A stretch of DNA of 64,000 bases, taken from contig NZ_JAJPUI010000007.1 in NCBI RefSeq assembly GCF_021390935.1, forward strand, positions 310,001-374,000, in the 5' to 3' direction. Under the pieces are notes generated by a model, which saw only the letters and a list, made by a program, of their open reading frames with translations, did not search any database and had not been told where the DNA came from. This document shows positions 41,812-50,487 of the stretch, piece by piece. This stretch comes from Streptomyces sp. CC228A (GTDB lineage Bacteria > Actinomycetota > Actinomycetes > Streptomycetales > Streptomycetaceae). A program made the position numbers and the translations under genes. Numbering within the stretch: the first letter of the stretch is position 1; every line of letters starts with the position of its first letter.

Positions 41812-43404
41812 CTAGGGGACGGTGACGAAGACGCTGTGCCAGCCGCTCGCACCGTCGGGGATGGTGCGGGTGCGCTGCTCGGTCTGGACCTGGCCGGTGC
41901 CGTCGGTGGCGCGGACGGTGAGGTTGTGTCCGCCGGGGGTGGCGTTCCAGCGGTAGGACCACTGGCGCCAGGTGTCGACGCCCGCCTGGGCGGCGAGGTC
42001 GGCGTCCTGCCACGGGCCGTCGTCGACGCGGACTTCGACGCGGGTGATGCCGCGACGCTGGGCCCAGGCGACGCCGGCGACGGTGACGGCGCCCGCGGCG
42101 GGTCGGGCGAAGGGCTTGGGGGTGTCGATGCGGGCCTGGGTCTTGATCGGCGCCTTGCGGGCCCACTTGCGCTTGACCCAGTACGGGTCGTAGGCGTCGA
42201 AGGTGGTGAGCTCGATGTCCTCGATCCACTTGCAGGCCGACACGTAGCCGTACAGGCCGGGGACGAGCATCCGGACGGGGAAGCCGTGGTCGAAGGGCAG
42301 TGGCTCGCCGTTCATGCCGACCGCCAGGATGGCGTCGCGCCCGTCCATCACGTCCTCGACGGGGGAGCCGAGGGTCATGCCGTCCACGGAGCGGGCCACC
42401 AGCTGATCGGCCCGTCCGCCCTTCGACGGCGGCTTGACGCCGGCTTCCTCCAGGAGGTCGGCGAGGGGGATACCGAGCCAGCGGGCGTTGCCGATGTAGG
42501 GGCCGCCGACCTCGTTGGAGACACAGGTCAGGGTGATGTCGCGCTCGATGAGAGGACGGGCCAGCAGCTCGTCGAGGGTGTAGGTGCGCGGCCGGGTGAC
42601 GCCCTTGCCGTGGATGCGCAGCCGCCAGGTGCCGGCGTCGACCTTGGGAACGGTCAGGGCGGTGTCGACGCGGTAGAAGTCGGAGTTGGGGGTGGTGAAG
42701 GCCGTGATACCGGGCACCTTCAGCTGGACGCCGGCCGGGACGGCGGGGGCCGGGGAGGCGGGCTTGGGAAGCACCAGGTTCTCCCGGGAGGCGATGGCGC
42801 CCTGGCCTTGCCGGCCGGTGAAGTAGCGTCCCAGCGCTCCGGCCGAGGCCGCGGCGACGGCGGTCACACCGGCAGCGGTGAGGAACCCTCGCCTGCTCCA
42901 TCCCCCGGGGCCGTCCTGGCCGTCCGCACCGGCCACGGCAGGGACGTGGGCGGCTTTGGACGCCAACAGGTACAGCACGGCGGCTCCCGCAACAGCCCCG
43001 CCGATCGAGGGCAGCGCGTCGCCGAGGCCGGTGGAGTCGGGGCGGCTGAGAGCGGCCGCGGCCCCGACGATCCCGAACAACAGCACACCCGCGGCCCCGA
43101 TTCGCCGGTGCGCCAGGGCGAGGACGCCCAGGGCGACGGCGATCAGGGCGAGGATCGCGAGGATTCCCAGCTGCAGGACCGTCTTGTCGTTCTCTCCGAA
43201 CGTGCGGATGGCGAAGTCCTTCACCGCGGCCGGCGTCCGGTCGATCACCGCGCCGCCGACGACCGTCACCGGCCCGGCCGCCGGCCGCACCAGCCCGGCG
43301 GCCAGCTCGGCCACGGCCAGGGCCGTGAACGCGGCCAGGAGTCCGGCCAGCGCGCCCATCACGGCGCGGACAAGTTTGCTGCGGAAGCTGCTCACACCCG
43401 GCAT
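41812..43404 (-). CDS. Membrane-fused molybdopterin-dependent oxidoreductase
   Basis: A 530-aa protein. About five membrane helices fill residues 1-165, then an internal Tat motif WSRRGFLTAAG near residue 180, then a sulfite-oxidase-type Moco domain (about 215-420). The Moco domain has TLTCVSNEVGGPYIGNARW, whose Cys ligates Mo, GFPVRMLVPGLYGYVSACKW, and a C-terminal Mo-co dimer-like domain. Position of the Tat motif after the helices suggests the catalytic domain is exported while anchored. The substrate is unknown; a sulfoxide or other S/N-oxide is possible. Confidence 0.85.
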   Translation of the reverse strand: MPGVSSFRSKLVRAVMGALAGLLAAFTALAVAELAAGLVRPAAGPVTVVGGAVIDRTPAAVKDFAIRTFGENDKTVLQLGILAILALIAVALGVLALAHRRIGAAGVLLFGIVGAAAALSRPDSTGLGDALPSIGGAVAGAAVLYLLASKAAHVPAVAGADGQDGPGGWSRRGFLTAAGVTAVAAASAGALGRYFTGRQGQGAIASRENLVLPKPASPAPAVPAGVQLKVPGITAFTTPNSDFYRVDTALTVPKVDAGTWRLRIHGKGVTRPRTYTLDELLARPLIERDITLTCVSNEVGGPYIGNARWLGIPLADLLEEAGVKPPSKGGRADQLVARSVDGMTLGSPVEDVMDGRDAILAVGMNGEPLPFDHGFPVRMLVPGLYGYVSACKWIEDIELTTFDAYDPYWVKRKWARKAPIKTQARIDTPKPFARPAAGAVTVAGVAWAQRRGITRVEVRVDDGPWQDADLAAQAGVDTWRQWSYRWNATPGGHNLTVRATDGTGQVQTEQRTRTIPDGASGWHSVFVTVP

Positions 43405-43963
43405 TCGGCAGCCCCCACCCGGCGGATTGGTCCCACCCCCAAAAGAATGAACTCCCTCCCCGAGTTGCCCTTCACAGCGCGCAGGCGGTGGGGCGACCCC
43501 GGGGCCCCGGCACCCGAGGCGGGCCCCCGGGCGGCGGGGGCTGGCGGTGCCGGTCGGGAAGTGGCGCGCCGTTACCTCGCGTCCGGCAACCGAGGACGTA
43601 CCGGCCGGCAGGGCGGTGCAGCGGGACGCCAACCGGTGACGGCAACGGAGCGCAAGACCTCGGTCCTGCTGCCGGGCCGGTCCTGCCGGAATAGCAGGTA
43701 AGGCGGGAGATCACCCGGACGGGCGCTCGAGAGTCTCCGCAGCTTCAGGGCAATCCATCAGGATTTTCGTCACGAATCATCACTGGAAGCAGCACCGGAT
43801 TACCGGCCGCAGCGTCAGCCACTGGGTTCGCGCCCACCGGGACCGCCACGACACGTGGTGACGACCGGCAAGCCGCCGCCGAGTTCACGGATCACCGGGA
43901 CCCCACGGCGTTCCCCTTCTACTCGGTCTTCACTCTGTGGGGACCGCTCAATGCGAGGTCATC
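43405..43963. other. Divergent intergenic region
   Basis: About 560 bases between the molybdoenzyme and RsbW-like genes. Promoters for both must lie here but no consensus sites are clear. A relatively AT-rich stretch at 43,740-43,800 is the best candidate. No gene is supported. Confidence 0.5.
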
Positions 43964-44374
43964 ATGGACACCGCCATCGCGCCCTGCGGATGTCCGGCCA
44001 CCCTGCACGTCCCGCTCCTCTCGGGCGGACAGGCGGCCCGCCAAGCCCGTCAGGCCACGGCACGGCTCCTGTCACAGGAGGCGGATGCCTGTCCGCGCGA
44101 GGTTGCCGATGATCTCGCGCTGATCGTCTCGGAGCTGGTCGGCAATGCGGTGCTGCACGCCGACGGACCCTACGCGCTCACGTTGAGCCTGGAGCGGGGA
44201 CGGGCGGGGGTCGCCGTCAGCGACGGCACGGCGGACCTGTCAGGAAGTCACCGCGACGCGCAGCGTACGGAGCCGGGGGGCCGGGGACTGAAGATCGTCC
44301 GGGCGCTGGGGGCGGACCTCTTCGTCAGCCCCTGCGGCCGGGGCAAGCAGGTCATCGCGGTCCTCACCTGGTAG
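43964..44374 (+). CDS. RsbW-like ATP-binding anti-sigma/regulatory kinase
   Basis: A 136-aa HATPase_c protein. The N box is LIVSELVGNAVLHADG, with VAVSDGTADL and GGRGLKIVRALG as the G1 and G2 boxes. It is typical of the many Streptomyces serine-kinase-like regulators that inactivate anti-sigma antagonists or sigma factors. ATG 43,964 follows GCGAGGT; GTG 43,937 is possible. No antagonist gene is adjacent. A chaplin gene follows on the opposite strand. Confidence 0.87.
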   Translation: MDTAIAPCGCPATLHVPLLSGGQAARQARQATARLLSQEADACPREVADDLALIVSELVGNAVLHADGPYALTLSLERGRAGVAVSDGTADLSGSHRDAQRTEPGGRGLKIVRALGADLFVSPCGRGKQVIAVLTW

Positions 44375-44394
44375 CCCAGGCACCGGGATGCGGC

Positions 44395-44428
44395 GCCGCG
44401 GGCGGCTGTGCCGACAGCCGCCCGCGGC
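44395..44428. terminator. Bidirectional terminator
   Basis: A perfect 15-base stem (GCCGCGGGCGGCTGT and complement) with a GCCG loop, 21 bases after the RsbW-like stop and facing the chaplin gene end. Confidence 0.85.
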
Positions 44429-44524
44429 CGACCCGCCCGGATCACGGTGCCTTCCGGGCGGATCACCGGTCCGCGCCACCCCGTCGTGCCGGCGGCGGAC
44501 CGGGGCTCTTGTCGCGGTGCTCGA

Positions 44525-44764
44525 TCAGGCGTTGACGCAGGTGTTGCCGAAGGACGGGTTCAGCAGCCCGATCACGCTGACGGTGTTGCCGCAGGCGTTG
44601 ACCGGGATGTGGACGGGAACCTGAATGAGGTTGCCCGAGCCCACTCCCGGCGAGTACGCGGCCACTCCCTGCGCACCGGCATCGGCCGACGCCATCGACG
44701 CGCCGCCGACGACCACCGCGCCGGCTGCCAGGGCCACCGCCAGACCGTGTCGCACACGAACCAT
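44525..44764 (-). CDS. Short chaplin
   Basis: A 79-aa precursor. A signal peptide (VRHGLAVALAAGAVVVGGA) ends near ASMASADAG. The mature 50 residues form one chaplin domain with GNLIQVPVHIPVNACGNTV and IGLLNPSFGNTCVN, including the two conserved cysteines. Chaplins coat aerial hyphae with amyloid fibres and are a mark of Streptomyces and close relatives. GGGAGGT precedes the ATG. Finding one inside a mobile element is unusual. Confidence 0.94.
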   Translation of the reverse strand: MVRVRHGLAVALAAGAVVVGGASMASADAGAQGVAAYSPGVGSGNLIQVPVHIPVNACGNTVSVIGLLNPSFGNTCVNA

Positions 44765-45061
44765 GTGAACTACCTCCCATGAGGGTGTCTCGGCCGAGCA
44801 ACCCGCACGGCCGGTGAGGGGAGCAGGAGAACGTCGTTCCGCTCTCCTCACGCACCGTCTTCGCCGCCGTACGCCCTGCGGCTTGGCCGTTGCGTCCGGC
44901 TTCCCTCGAACGGGTTACTCGGTGCTGGCGCGGGTGACGAAGCGCACCCATCCCCGCGCCCATCCGCTACGAAGAACGGACGAGGCACCTACAGGTTTCG
45001 GCGACCGGACCGCCCCCGGGCGGTCCGGTCCGATCGAGCGACGACAAAGGACCGGCATGCG
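44765..45061. other. Divergent promoter region of chaplin and sigma factor
   Basis: About 300 bases. CCATCC occurs twice near 44,948-44,968, which resembles the -35 reported for mycobacterial SigK promoters, with possible -10 sequences downstream. This would fit autoregulation of the sigma factor, but the match is weak. No gene is supported. Confidence 0.4.
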
Positions 45062-45727
45062 ATGGACGCCCCGCCCCCCGACGGCCTGCCCAGGCCGCCC
45101 CTTCGCCTTCTCACCACGACCGGAGCGGTACAGGTGAACCAACCGCTTCCCTTCGGCGCCGGCCACAACGGCCGCCCCGACCCCGGCGACCTCACCGAGA
45201 TCATGGGCAAGGTGGCGCACGGCGACAAGCAGGCGTTCTCCGTCCTCTACGACGCCCTCGCACCGCTGGTGTTCGGCATCGCGGTCAAAGTCGTGCGCGA
45301 CCGGGCGCAGTCCGAGGAGGTCGCCCAGGAGGTCATGATCGACTTGTGGCGGCAGGCGGCGCGCTACCGGCCCGAGGCCGGCGCGGTGACGGCGTGGGCG
45401 GCGACGATCGCCCACCGGCGTGCCGTGGACCGGGTCCGTTCCGCCCAGGCTTCCGCCGACCGCGAGCAGGCCCAGGCCGCCCGCGAGCACACCACCGCCT
45501 TCGACGAGGTCACCGAGCAGGTGGAGACCCGTCTGGAGTCCGAGCAGGTCCGCCGCTGCCTGCGCGGCCTGACCGAACTGCAACGTCAGGCGGTGACCCT
45601 GGCCTACTACCGGGGGCTGACCTACCGTGAAGTCGCCGAAGCCCTGCGCACGCCTCTTCCCACGATCAAGACACGCATGCGCGACGGGCTGATCCGGCTC
45701 CGCGACTGCATGGGGGTGACCACATGA
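45062..45727 (+). CDS. sigK: ECF sigma factor, SigK type
   Basis: A 221-aa ECF sigma factor. Region 2 is ALAPLVFGIAVKVVRDRAQS with EEVAQEVMIDLWRQAARY. Region 4 is CLRGLTELQRQAVTLAYY followed by LTYREVAEALRTPLPTIK. ATG 45,062 has AAAGGA upstream; GTG 45,134 would give a more usual length. It overlaps the anti-sigma gene (ATGA). The SigK label rests on this pairing and on downstream FAD, DUF1365, CFA and DUF1295 genes, which are SigK targets in mycobacteria. Confidence 0.85.
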   Translation: MDAPPPDGLPRPPLRLLTTTGAVQVNQPLPFGAGHNGRPDPGDLTEIMGKVAHGDKQAFSVLYDALAPLVFGIAVKVVRDRAQSEEVAQEVMIDLWRQAARYRPEAGAVTAWAATIAHRRAVDRVRSAQASADREQAQAAREHTTAFDEVTEQVETRLESEQVRRCLRGLTELQRQAVTLAYYRGLTYREVAEALRTPLPTIKTRMRDGLIRLRDCMGVTT

Positions 45728-46473
45728 AACACCACGCCACCGACGCCCACACCCTGGTTGCCGCCTACGCGCTGGGCGCACTCGACGATTCCGAACGCGA
45801 GGACTTCGATGCCCACCTGCGGGCCTGCGAGGCATGCCGGCAGGAAGCCGCAGAGTTCCGGGCGACCGCGGCGCGCCTGGCAGCAGCGGTCGCCCAGCCA
45901 CCGCCTGCGGCAGCCAAGGCACAGGTCATGGCGGCCATCGACGGGGTGCGCCAGCTGCCCCCACGCATCCCCGCCCCCAGCGCGGCGCCCGCCCTCGGCG
46001 GCATCCTGCGACGCCGGGCCGTGCCCCTGGCGCTGGCCGCCAGCGTTGCCGCGGCCGCACTGGGCGGCGTCGCGGTGTGGCAGACGCAGAACGGACAGGA
46101 CCTCGAACAGCGGGCCCGCCAGGCCCAGCAGCAACTCGACGCGGTCAGCGCCGTGCTGGCAGCTCCGGACGCCCGCACCGTCCACGGACGGGCCGCCAAC
46201 GGAGCCCTGACCACCGTCGTCGCCTCCGAGCGGCAGAACAAGGCCGTCTTCACCGCCGCCAACCTGCCCGCACCCGCCGCAGGCAAGACCTACCAACTGT
46301 GGCTCGACCACGACGGCACCATGCGCCCGGCCGGACTCATCCACGGCGACGGCACCGTCGTCCTTGCCGGCGACCCCGCCGACGCGGGCGCCGTCGGCCT
46401 CACCCTCGAACCCGCCGGAGGCTCCCCCCAGCCCACCACCGACCCCCTGCTCCTGATGACCCTTCCCGCCTGA
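45724..46473 (+). CDS. rskA: RskA-like membrane anti-sigma factor
   Basis: A 249-aa protein with the N-terminal anti-sigma domain (HTLVAAYALGALDDSE, HLRACEACRQE). One membrane helix lies near residue 105 (AVPLALAASVAAAALGGV). The extracytoplasmic RskA domain has GKTYQLWLDHDGTMRPAG and AGAVGLTLEPAGGSPQP. It would hold the sigma factor until proteolysis or a redox signal releases it. It is translationally coupled to the sigma gene. Confidence 0.9.
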   Translation: MKHHATDAHTLVAAYALGALDDSEREDFDAHLRACEACRQEAAEFRATAARLAAAVAQPPPAAAKAQVMAAIDGVRQLPPRIPAPSAAPALGGILRRRAVPLALAASVAAAALGGVAVWQTQNGQDLEQRARQAQQQLDAVSAVLAAPDARTVHGRAANGALTTVVASERQNKAVFTAANLPAPAAGKTYQLWLDHDGTMRPAGLIHGDGTVVLAGDPADAGAVGLTLEPAGGSPQPTTDPLLLMTLPA

Positions 46474-46511
46474 CCAGCCGCCCCCGCATCGAGCAGCGAT
46501 CGAGGTACCTC

Positions 46512-46994
46512 ATGGCAAGCACCCCGGAGATCGGGGACATCGTCGGCGACTTCTGCCTGCCCGGCGGGCACCTGGACGGCGAAACCTTCCACCGCCGCGA
46601 CTACACCCTGTGCGAGCAGCGCGGCAAGCCACTCGTTCTCGCCTTCTACCCCGGCGACGACACCCCCGTGTGCACCGCGCAGCTGTGCTCCTACTCCGAC
46701 GGCCTGGGCCAACTCCAGGCCGCCGGAGCCACCGTGTGGGCCATCTGCCCCCAAGGGGTCGACAGCCATGAGAACTTCGCCCGCAACCGCAGGCTGCGCA
46801 TGCCCCTGCTGTCCGACGGGGGACGTGCGGTGGCGAAGTCCTTCGGGATCAGCGCACCCCTGATCGGCCTGCGACGGTCGGTGTTCATCATCAACGGCCA
46901 CGGCCGCCTGCACTGGAAGCACGTCACCGCCGTAGGTGCCACCTACCCGCCCGCCGTCACGCTGAGCACACAGCTCGCCGGCCTCACCGGCTGA
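46512..46994 (+). CDS. Peroxiredoxin, BCP/PrxQ type
   Basis: A 160-aa protein with the active site YPGDDTPVCTAQLC (peroxidatic Cys54, resolving Cys59), LSDGGRAVAKSFGI and RRSVFIINGHGRL. It reduces peroxides with thioredoxin electrons. It follows rskA by 38 bases with a ribosome site in AGCGATCGAGG. Its place beside the sigma pair suggests the regulon answers to oxidative or redox stress. Confidence 0.92.
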   Translation: MASTPEIGDIVGDFCLPGGHLDGETFHRRDYTLCEQRGKPLVLAFYPGDDTPVCTAQLCSYSDGLGQLQAAGATVWAICPQGVDSHENFARNRRLRMPLLSDGGRAVAKSFGISAPLIGLRRSVFIINGHGRLHWKHVTAVGATYPPAVTLSTQLAGLTG

Positions 46995-47123
46995 ACCGGC
47001 ACGCCTCTACGCCCGGACCCTCCACCCCGCCACCACACATCACGCCCAATCCGATGGCCCGGCTGCTGCGAAGTACGGGTGAAACGCAGCAGCCGAACGG
47101 CGTGTCGAGTGGCGGGAGCGCTT

Positions 47124-48386
47124 GTGGTGGAAGACCGGAAAGTGGCCGTCGTCGGCGCCGGGGTGGCGGGACTGACCGCCGCCTACGTCCTGGCGTCCTC
47201 GTGCGAGGTCACCCTGTACGAGGCGGACGGACGGCTCGGCGGCCACGCCCACACCCGCGACCTGCCGGCCCCCGGCGGGCGGCCGGTCGCCGTGGACTCC
47301 GGGTTCATCGTCCACAACGAACGTACCTACCCCACCCTGCTCAGGTTGTTCCGGGAGCTGGGGATCGGCACGCAGGACGCCGAGATGAGCATGTCGGTCC
47401 GCTGCGACGGCTGCGGCCTGGAGTACGCGGGCGCCCGCGGCCCGGCCGCTCTGTTCGCCTCCCGTCCCGCGCTGCGGGGCCGCTACCTGCGCCTGCTGGC
47501 GGAGGTTCCGGTCTTCCACCGCGGCGCCCGCCGCCTGCTGGCCCGACGGCCGCATGCGGGCATCATGTTCGGGGACTTCCTGCGCGAGGGCGGATTTTCT
47601 GCCTACTTCGTCAGCCACTTCGCCCTCCCGCTGGTCGCCGCGGTCTGGTCCTGCCCGGCACGCACCGCCCTGTCCTACCCCGCCGCCTACCTCTTCGCCT
47701 TCCTCGACCACCACGGCCTGCTCTCCGTCACCGGCTCCCCTCAGTGGAAGACCGTCACCGGCGGCTCCGCCGCCTACGTCGAGGCCGCCGCCAAACGCGT
47801 CCAGCGCGTCCGGGTCTCCAGCCCCGTCCACACGGTCCGGCGCACCAGCCGAGGTGTGCTGATCACCACCGGCGACGGAACCACCGACGCCCACGACGCC
47901 GTCGTGATCGCCACCCATCCCGACCAGGCACTGCGCATCCTCGCCGACCCCACCACGGACGAGAAGCGGCTTCTGGGTGCCTTCACCTACTCCCGCAACC
48001 CCACCGTCCTGCACACCGACGCCTCCGTCCTGCCCCGCTCGCCGCGCGCCCGCGCCTGCTGGAACTACCGCATGACCAGCTGCGACCCCTCGGCCCAGCC
48101 CGTGCGCGTCAGCTACGACATGCAGCGCCTGCAGAAACTGCCCGCCGGCGCCGGCTACGTCGTCACCCTCGGCGGCGAGGACGGCATCGCCGCGGACCAG
48201 GTGGTGGAGCGGATGATGTACGAGCACCCGGTCTACACCCCTACCTCGGTCGCCGCGCAGCGGGAGCTGCCCCGACTCAACACGGGCGTGACCGCCTACG
48301 CCGGGGCCTGGCACGGCTGGGGCTTCCACGAGGACGGCTGCCGCTCCGGCGTGGAGGCGGCCCGCTCCCTGGGGGTGGAGTGGTGA
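47124..48386 (+). CDS. FAD-dependent amine oxidase-like protein (Rv0449c-like)
   Basis: A 420-aa flavoprotein with VAVVGAGVAGLTAAYVLA at the start, GRLGGHAHTRDL and VDSGFIVHNERTYPTLLRLF. GTG 47,124 is preferred because GGGAG lies eight bases before; GTG 47,079 is also in frame. Orthologues sit next to DUF1365 and cyclopropane synthase genes in many bacteria and probably modify fatty acyl chains. It overlaps DUF1365 by four bases. Confidence 0.88.
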   Translation: MVEDRKVAVVGAGVAGLTAAYVLASSCEVTLYEADGRLGGHAHTRDLPAPGGRPVAVDSGFIVHNERTYPTLLRLFRELGIGTQDAEMSMSVRCDGCGLEYAGARGPAALFASRPALRGRYLRLLAEVPVFHRGARRLLARRPHAGIMFGDFLREGGFSAYFVSHFALPLVAAVWSCPARTALSYPAAYLFAFLDHHGLLSVTGSPQWKTVTGGSAAYVEAAAKRVQRVRVSSPVHTVRRTSRGVLITTGDGTTDAHDAVVIATHPDQALRILADPTTDEKRLLGAFTYSRNPTVLHTDASVLPRSPRARACWNYRMTSCDPSAQPVRVSYDMQRLQKLPAGAGYVVTLGGEDGIAADQVVERMMYEHPVYTPTSVAAQRELPRLNTGVTAYAGAWHGWGFHEDGCRSGVEAARSLGVEW

Positions 48387-49150
48387 CCGGGACCGACTCA
48401 ACCGCCGCGCTCACGGCGGTCACGGCGCCGGCCCTGTACGAGTGCGTGATCACGCACGTCCGCCGCACGCCCCTGCGCCACGCTCTGCGGCACCGCACCT
48501 ACCTGTGGTGCGTGGACCTCGACTGGCTGCCGGTGCTGCCCCGGCCGTTGCGTCCGCTGGCCCGCTTCGACGCGCGTGACCACTTCGCCGGCACCGCCGG
48601 GTCCGTCCGTGCCGGGCTCGACGCCTTCCTCGCCACGCACGGCGTCGACCTGGAGGGCGGGCGGGTGGTGATGCTCGCGCACGCCCGCGTCTTCGGGTTC
48701 GTCTTCAACCCGCTCAGCGTGTTCTGGTGCCACAACGCCGCCGGCGCCCTGGTGTGCGTCGTCGCCGAGGTCCACAACACCTACGGGCAGCGCCACTGCT
48801 ACCTGCTGCACACCGACGAGGCCGGACAGGCGGCGGTGGACAAGGAGTTCTACGTCTCGCCGTTCTTCGCGGTCGAGGGCCGCTACCGGATGCGGCTTCC
48901 GCTGCCAGGCGAACGGCTGACGCTGACCGTTCACCTCGACAACGCGGACGGCCAGGCGTTCACCGCGGTGGTCCGCGGCCGCCGCCGGCCCGCCACCGTA
49001 CGTGGCCTGCTGTCCGCCGCCGCCCGCAGACCCTTCTCCACCGCCGCCGTCTGGGCCGGCATCCGCCGCCACGGCATCCATCTGCTGCTGCGCGGCCTGC
49101 CCGTACACCCCCGTGTCCGTTCCACCCCGCAGAAAGGCATGCTGTCGTGA
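48383..49150 (+). CDS. DUF1365 family protein
   Basis: A 255-aa protein with family blocks THVRRTPLRHALRHRTYLWC, ARVFGFVFNPLSVFWCHNA, EVHNTYGQRHCYLL and KEFYVSPFFAVEGRYRM. The role is unknown, but DUF1365 is almost always linked to an FAD protein and a CFA synthase in lipid modification operons. GTG 48,383 and the stop at 49,150 both overlap neighbours. Confidence 0.92.
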   Translation: MTGTDSTAALTAVTAPALYECVITHVRRTPLRHALRHRTYLWCVDLDWLPVLPRPLRPLARFDARDHFAGTAGSVRAGLDAFLATHGVDLEGGRVVMLAHARVFGFVFNPLSVFWCHNAAGALVCVVAEVHNTYGQRHCYLLHTDEAGQAAVDKEFYVSPFFAVEGRYRMRLPLPGERLTLTVHLDNADGQAFTAVVRGRRRPATVRGLLSAAARRPFSTAAVWAGIRRHGIHLLLRGLPVHPRVRSTPQKGMLS

Positions 49151-50487
49151 CCCGCCCCGCCCTCACCTCCCAGGGCCGTTCCCGGCTCGCCGGCCGAGCC
49201 GTCGGGATCCCCCCGCAGACGCCGGGCACCGGCCCCGCGGCCGCCGCGCCCGCCGTCCGCCGCGCGGACGTCGACGCCGGCCGTTGGCCGGACGTGGCCC
49301 GGCTCCCTTCGGCCGGACGCGCCCGGACCGCCGTCGCCAGGTACCTGGTGAGCCGCGCCCTGGAACGGCTGGCCCTGACCGGGCCCTCAGGCCGTGCCCG
49401 CCCGTCGGCCGCCGGGCCACGGCTGACGCTCCACGACCCGGACGCCTTCCACCGGCGCATCGGCCGTCACGGACTGATCGGCTTCGGCGAGTCCTATATG
49501 GCCGGCGAGTGGGACAGCGACGACCTGGCCGGCGTCCTGACCGTCCTCGCCGCCTACGCCGACGACCTGGTGCCCGCTCCGCTGCGCCGGCTCCGCCGTC
49601 TGTGGGTGTCCGCCCGCCCCGCGGCCGACCGGAACACCCGCGACGGGGCACGCGACAACATCCAGCGTCACTACGACCTGTCCAACGACCTGTTCTCCGC
49701 GTTCCTCGACCCCACCCTCACCTACTCCTCCGCGGTCTTCACCGCCTTCCCCGCCCGCTTCGAATCCCTCCCCTCCGCACAGCACCGCAAGATCGACCGG
49801 CTCCTGGACCTCGCCGACGTGGGCGCGGGCACCCGGCTGCTGGAGATCGGCACCGGCTGGGGCGAACTCGCCCTGCGGGCCGCCGCCCGCGGCGCCCGGG
49901 TCACCACCCTGACCCTCTCCACGGAGCAGGCCGCCCTGGCCCGCCAGCGGATCGCCGCGGTCGGACTTACGGACCGGGTGGATGTCCAGCTGCGCGACTA
50001 CCGCGACATCGAAGGCCGGTACGACGCCGTGATCAGCGTCGAGATGATCGAAGCGGTCGGCGCCGACTACTGGCCCGCCTACTTCACGGCCCTGCGTCGC
50101 TCGCTCGCCCCCGGCGGCAGGATCGTCCTGCAGGCCATCACGATGGGCCACCGGGAGATGCTGAACACCGCCGCCACCCACACCTTCATCAGCAAGTACG
50201 TCTTCCCTGGCGGCCTGATCCCCTCCCGCGAGGCCATCGCCGAACACTCCGCCGCCGCCGGTCTGCGCACGGACGCCGACGACGGCTTCGGCGACCACTA
50301 CGCCGAGACGCTGCGTCTGTGGCGCGAACGCTTCACGGCCCACCGCACGGTCGTCGCCGGCCTCGGCTTCGACCCGGTCTTCCAGCGCATGTGGGAGTTC
50401 TACCTCGCCTACTCGGAAGCCGGATTCCGCTCCCGGTACCTCGACGTCCGCCAGCTCCTGTTCACCGAAGGTAGGACCCACCGATGA
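49147..50487 (+). CDS. Cyclopropane-fatty-acyl-phospholipid synthase family methyltransferase, first copy
   Basis: A 446-aa protein with a long N-terminal region and HGLIGFGESYMAGEWDSDDL before the core. NIQRHYDLSNDLFSAFLD is the CFA signature. SAM motif LLEIGTGWGELALRA replaces the usual GCGWG. ISVEMIEAVGADYWPAYF and FISKYVFPGGLIPS follow. It methylates or cyclopropanates an unsaturated acyl chain at the membrane. It is coupled to both neighbours. Confidence 0.92.
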   Translation: MTRPALTSQGRSRLAGRAVGIPPQTPGTGPAAAAPAVRRADVDAGRWPDVARLPSAGRARTAVARYLVSRALERLALTGPSGRARPSAAGPRLTLHDPDAFHRRIGRHGLIGFGESYMAGEWDSDDLAGVLTVLAAYADDLVPAPLRRLRRLWVSARPAADRNTRDGARDNIQRHYDLSNDLFSAFLDPTLTYSSAVFTAFPARFESLPSAQHRKIDRLLDLADVGAGTRLLEIGTGWGELALRAAARGARVTTLTLSTEQAALARQRIAAVGLTDRVDVQLRDYRDIEGRYDAVISVEMIEAVGADYWPAYFTALRRSLAPGGRIVLQAITMGHREMLNTAATHTFISKYVFPGGLIPSREAIAEHSAAAGLRTDADDGFGDHYAETLRLWRERFTAHRTVVAGLGFDPVFQRMWEFYLAYSEAGFRSRYLDVRQLLFTEGRTHR

